In this document: piece after piece, positions 4,737-6,364 of the stretch
Layout: every line of letters begins with the position of its first letter
Position numbering within the stretch: position 1 is the stretch's first letter
Origin: an uncultured Eubacteriales bacterium
Lineage (GTDB): Bacteria > Bacillota > Clostridia > Peptostreptococcales > Anaerovoracaceae
Direction: 5' to 3'
Assembly (NCBI GenBank): GCA_902772685.1
Contig: CACYBO010000026.1
Span: forward strand, 1 to 6,364
DNA length: 6,364 nt
Made by a program: the position numbers and the translations under genes
The notes under the pieces: model-generated
What the model was told of the DNA's origin: nothing
Seen by the model: only the letters and a program-made list of their open reading frames with translations
Databases searched by the model: none

Positions 4737-4825
4737 TCAAGCCTTAGCACCTTACCATCCGTCGCCGTCTGGCAGGTTGCTGCACGGTCGTCGAGCTTGT
4801 CTCTCGCGTGCTCTTTATGGTCTGA
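4725..4825 (-). promoter_or_regulatory. SAM-I (S-box) riboswitch aptamer, variant without P4
   Basis: Read on the minus strand. P1: UCAGACCAU (4825-4817) pairs with AUGGGAUGA (4733-4725), with a tandem A.G/G.A mismatch inside. AAAGAG follows P1 as in S-boxes. P2a: GCACG (4811-4807) with CGUGC (4786-4782). The kink-turn strands CGA and GACGA flank P2b GAG/CUC and its loop ACAAG (4800-4796). The core AGCAACC (4781-4775) and AAGGUGCUAA (4753-4744) are the conserved S-box sequences. P3: GCCA/UGGU, tandem G.A, CG/CG and a GCGA tetraloop (4773-4754). The loop CAAG pairs with CUUG (4741-4738), the expected pseudoknot. P4 is missing: the chain goes straight back to P1. It binds S-adenosylmethionine in known members. 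Segment lengths match Bacillus S-boxes such as yitJ from memory. Confidence 0.9.
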
Positions 4826-4828
4826 TTT

Positions 4829-4864
4829 AGTTGTGTAAGTTGTATTAGTTATATAAGTTGTATC
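4829..4864. repeat. Four tandem copies of a 9-bp AGTT-headed repeat
   Basis: On plus the units are AGTTGTGTA (4829), AGTTGTATT (4838), AGTTATATA (4847) and AGTTGTATC (4856), exact 9-bp period with AGTT constant. The array fills the gap between the pyrophosphohydrolase stop and the riboswitch, where the riboswitch promoter should be. On minus a weak -35/-10 pair, CTGATA (4866-4861) and TACAAC (4844-4839), lies within it. Confidence 0.8.
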
Positions 4865-4873
4865 AGTATTCTT

Positions 4874-5194
4874 TTATAATTTGTCGTACTTTGCGGCGGA
4901 TCCCCTGGCTTTTTCCACGGGATACTTGGCTTCGTTTTCGTCCATCTTGGCGTTCACGATTTCATCCGCGTCCAGTCCCAGCTCGTCGAGCATGTTCTGG
5001 CAGTAGACGATGACATCGGCGAGTTCTTCCTTCACATGCTCCGCATCAAACTCCGTATCGTTCCACTGAAAACACTCCAACAGCTCCCCTGCCTCGATGC
5101 TGATTGACTTGGCCAGGTTCGACGGGGTGTGAAACTGTTCCCAGTCCCGGTCTTCTGTAAACTTGCGGATGCGGTCGATGGTTTGCTGGTTCAT
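4874..5194 (-). CDS. MazG-like nucleotide pyrophosphohydrolase
   Basis: This 106-residue all-alpha NTP-PPase of the MazG/dCTPase (RS21-C6-like) group hydrolyses (d)NTPs to monophosphate and pyrophosphate and acts as a house-cleaning enzyme. The N-terminus has the typical RDWEQFHTPSNLAKSISIEA. Metal ligands are the E34xxE37 pair (IEAGELLE) and E57xxD60 (EELADVIVY), the ExxE...ExxD signature. A family-typical tail follows with NEAKYPVEKARGSAAKY. Length fits a complete protein. The start is set by GGGAGGAG 9 nt before ATG. It follows the amidohydrolase by 51 bp on the same strand and is probably co-transcribed, though a functional link is not evident. The nucleotide preference cannot be told from the sequence. 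Confidence 0.93.
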   Translation of the reverse strand: MNQQTIDRIRKFTEDRDWEQFHTPSNLAKSISIEAGELLECFQWNDTEFDAEHVKEELADVIVYCQNMLDELGLDADEIVNAKMDENEAKYPVEKARGSAAKYDKL

Positions 5195-5209
5195 AATCGT
5201 ACGCTCCTC

Positions 5210-5255
5210 CCTGCTTCGGAATCTTTTTCTCGCCTACTTCGGTATCTATTTCTCG
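5210..5255. repeat. Tandem duplication of a 23-bp unit across the amidohydrolase stop codon
   Basis: Units 5210-5232 and 5233-5255 are directly adjacent and agree at 20 of 23 positions (shared blocks CTTCGG, ATCT and TTTCTCG). The right-hand unit contains the last codons and TAG stop (5246-5248) of the amidohydrolase. In the left-hand unit the matching triplet is AAG, and this unit ends next to the ribosome binding site of the pyrophosphohydrolase. Confidence 0.85.
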
Positions 5256-6364
5256 TAAACAACTTCTCCATTGAAGATTGTGAACATTTCTTTTACTTTC
5301 GCAATCTTCTCAGGCTTGACTTCAAGAAGATTCTTGTTGAGAACAACGAGGTCGGCCTTCTTTCCTACTTCAATCGTTCCTACCTCATCTTCTCTGAAGT
5401 TCGCGATCGCGCCGTTCAGAGTGTAGCTCTGCAGCATCTCCTCGACTGTTGCCTTTTCAGCTTCAGGCGGAAGCATCTGGTCGTCGTCCGGATAAGCTCT
5501 GTTTACACCTTCGTGGATTGCTTCGAGCGGCCTGTCAGTCTGTACAGGATAATCGCTTCCCGAAGCTACTCTTACGCCGGCGTCAAAGAAACTCTGAATC
5601 GGGTACTGAACGTCGGCTCTCTCCTTTCCAAGGTAATCGACCGCCTGGTCGTAATACTCGTCATATACCGCCCAGAATGCCTGGATGGCTGCAGTTACAT
5701 CGAGATCCGCGAAGCGCTGTACATCTTCCGGACTGACGAACTGAAGATGTGTGATCCCTGGTCTGGTCTTGCTGTCCTCGGCGTCTGCCTTTGCATATTC
5801 AATGGTGTCAAGAGCCTGAGCGACCGCGGCGTCTCCGATGGCGTGGAAGTGGTAGTTCAGATCCTCGCCCTCAAGGGTCTTGCAGATCTCGTTAAGCTCG
5901 TCGGTCTTTCCTTCCCAGGTGTATGTTCCGGAATTTGAAGGATCGTTGAAGTACGGCTCCTTCATGTACGCAGTCTCTGCTTCAAGGGCACCGTCGATGA
6001 ATATCTTGGCGCCGTTGACCTGGACCTGTCCTTCGCTGAACTCATCTCTGTATTTTTTGAGCTTCTCGATGGCCTTGTCAGCGTCGTCGTCAGGCTCGAT
6101 TCTCATGTACGCGTTCGCGCGGTACTTGAGTTCGCCCTCGTCCCGCAGCTTTTTGTATGCTTCCATTGTGCTGTCAAAGTTGCCCGGAGCGTCTTCGAAG
6201 GTTGTCGTCAGGCCATAGGAGAGAGCTTCCTCCTGATACGCCAGAAGAGCCTCCTCCATCTGCTCCTCTGTGAAGGTTGAGGAGTAACCGTATACTCTTT
6301 CTGAATCCATTATCCATCCGGTCAGCTCGCCGTTTTCATCTTTTTCAATGGTCTCGCCCTGCTC
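5246..6364 (-). CDS. YtcJ-like amidohydrolase (amidohydrolase_3 family), N-terminus outside the window
   Basis: The visible 372 residues are open to the right edge. The ATG at 6308-6310 is internal, because the codons before it (GETIEKDENGELTG) already match the family. Motifs in visible numbering are: NGAKIFIDGALEAETAYM (about 117-134), HFHAIGDAAVAQALDTIEYA with H172 and H174, GITHLQFVSPEDVQRFADL with H206, GSDYPVQTDRPLEAI with D271, and the closing VGTIEVGKKADLVVLNKNLL. These correspond to metal-binding and active-site segments of the TIM-barrel amidohydrolases; the first HxH motif would be in the missing N-terminal part. Members hydrolyse amide or imide bonds, but the substrate here is unknown. 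Family size is about 540 residues, so roughly one third is outside. The stop lies in a 23-bp tandem duplication. Confidence 0.93.
   Translation of the reverse strand, partial: EQGETIEKDENGELTGWIMDSERVYGYSSTFTEEQMEEALLAYQEEALSYGLTTTFEDAPGNFDSTMEAYKKLRDEGELKYRANAYMRIEPDDDADKAIEKLKKYRDEFSEGQVQVNGAKIFIDGALEAETAYMKEPYFNDPSNSGTYTWEGKTDELNEICKTLEGEDLNYHFHAIGDAAVAQALDTIEYAKADAEDSKTRPGITHLQFVSPEDVQRFADLDVTAAIQAFWAVYDEYYDQAVDYLGKERADVQYPIQSFFDAGVRVASGSDYPVQTDRPLEAIHEGVNRAYPDDDQMLPPEAEKATVEEMLQSYTLNGAIANFREDEVGTIEVGKKADLVVLNKNLLEVKPEKIAKVKEMFTIFNGEVVYEK

Noticed and set aside
4682..4740. Repeated TCCCATCGTT units (4688 and 4728, 40 bp apart) as a CRISPR-like or mobile-element repeat
   Set aside because: The copies are explained by the alternative antiterminator and terminator pairings of the riboswitch; there is no further copy.
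4682..4873. T-box leader, tRNA or other structured RNA in this intergenic region
   Set aside because: No T-box sequence (AGGGTGGNACCGCG-like) or tRNA cloverleaf is present; the S-box core motifs account for the region.
5129..5938. Long plus-strand ORF of 269 codons
   Set aside because: It lies antisense to the amidohydrolase and pyrophosphohydrolase, both with clear family motifs; its translation has no recognisable domain.

Overview
The window looks like the chromosome of an anaerobic Gram-positive bacterium of the Clostridia (Bacillota). Supporting features are an S-box (SAM-I) riboswitch with an intrinsic transcription terminator, AGGAGG-like ribosome binding sites, a lipobox lipoprotein, a MerR regulator, an aldo/keto reductase with a C-terminal double [4Fe-4S] domain, a DUF1848 protein, and protein sequences typical of gut Clostridia. 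Base composition is moderately GC-rich. Genus cannot be read from the sequence. Almost everything is on the minus strand; only the MerR gene is on plus.

Right part (6364 to 4874, minus): the C-terminal 372 residues of a YtcJ-like amidohydrolase enter from the right edge. A 51-bp gap, containing most of a 23-bp tandem duplication that starts inside the amidohydrolase stop region, separates it from a small MazG-like nucleotide pyrophosphohydrolase.

Middle part (4864 to 4099, minus): a four-copy 9-bp repeat is followed by a complete SAM-I type riboswitch (aptamer 4825-4725, terminator 4709-4682). About 100 bp further on is a small ICMT/PEMT-like membrane methyltransferase. The riboswitch has P1, P2 with a kink-turn, P3, the P2-loop pseudoknot and an antiterminator/terminator switch. 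It lacks P4 and carries tandem G.A mismatches in P1 and P3. A SAM sensor upstream of a presumed SAM-dependent methyltransferase is the most interesting arrangement here. The methyltransferase start is odd: it has no ribosome binding site of its own, and either a promoter places the transcript start on the ATG or a 12-codon upstream ORF is coupled to it through an ATGA overlap.

Left-central part (3984 to 193): a MerR-family regulator (plus) diverges from a four-gene minus operon: cyclophilin-like lipoprotein, ferredoxin-type aldo/keto reductase, maltose/galactoside O-acetyltransferase-like protein, and a DUF1848 protein with a radical-SAM-like CxxxCxxC motif. The shared control region has a textbook MerR promoter (19-bp spacer with a 7-bp inverted repeat) and a consensus promoter for merR itself in the opposite direction. 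The operon ends in a strong terminator at 193-228. An electrophile or redox stress response is the likely theme (inference).

Left edge (177 to 1, minus): a good promoter with two matching GTTAG-N6-CTAAC operators (DtxR/MntR-like) leads directly into a P1B-type ATPase reading frame that contains the DKTGTL phosphorylation motif but lacks the whole N-terminal half. It is probably a 5'-truncated remnant.
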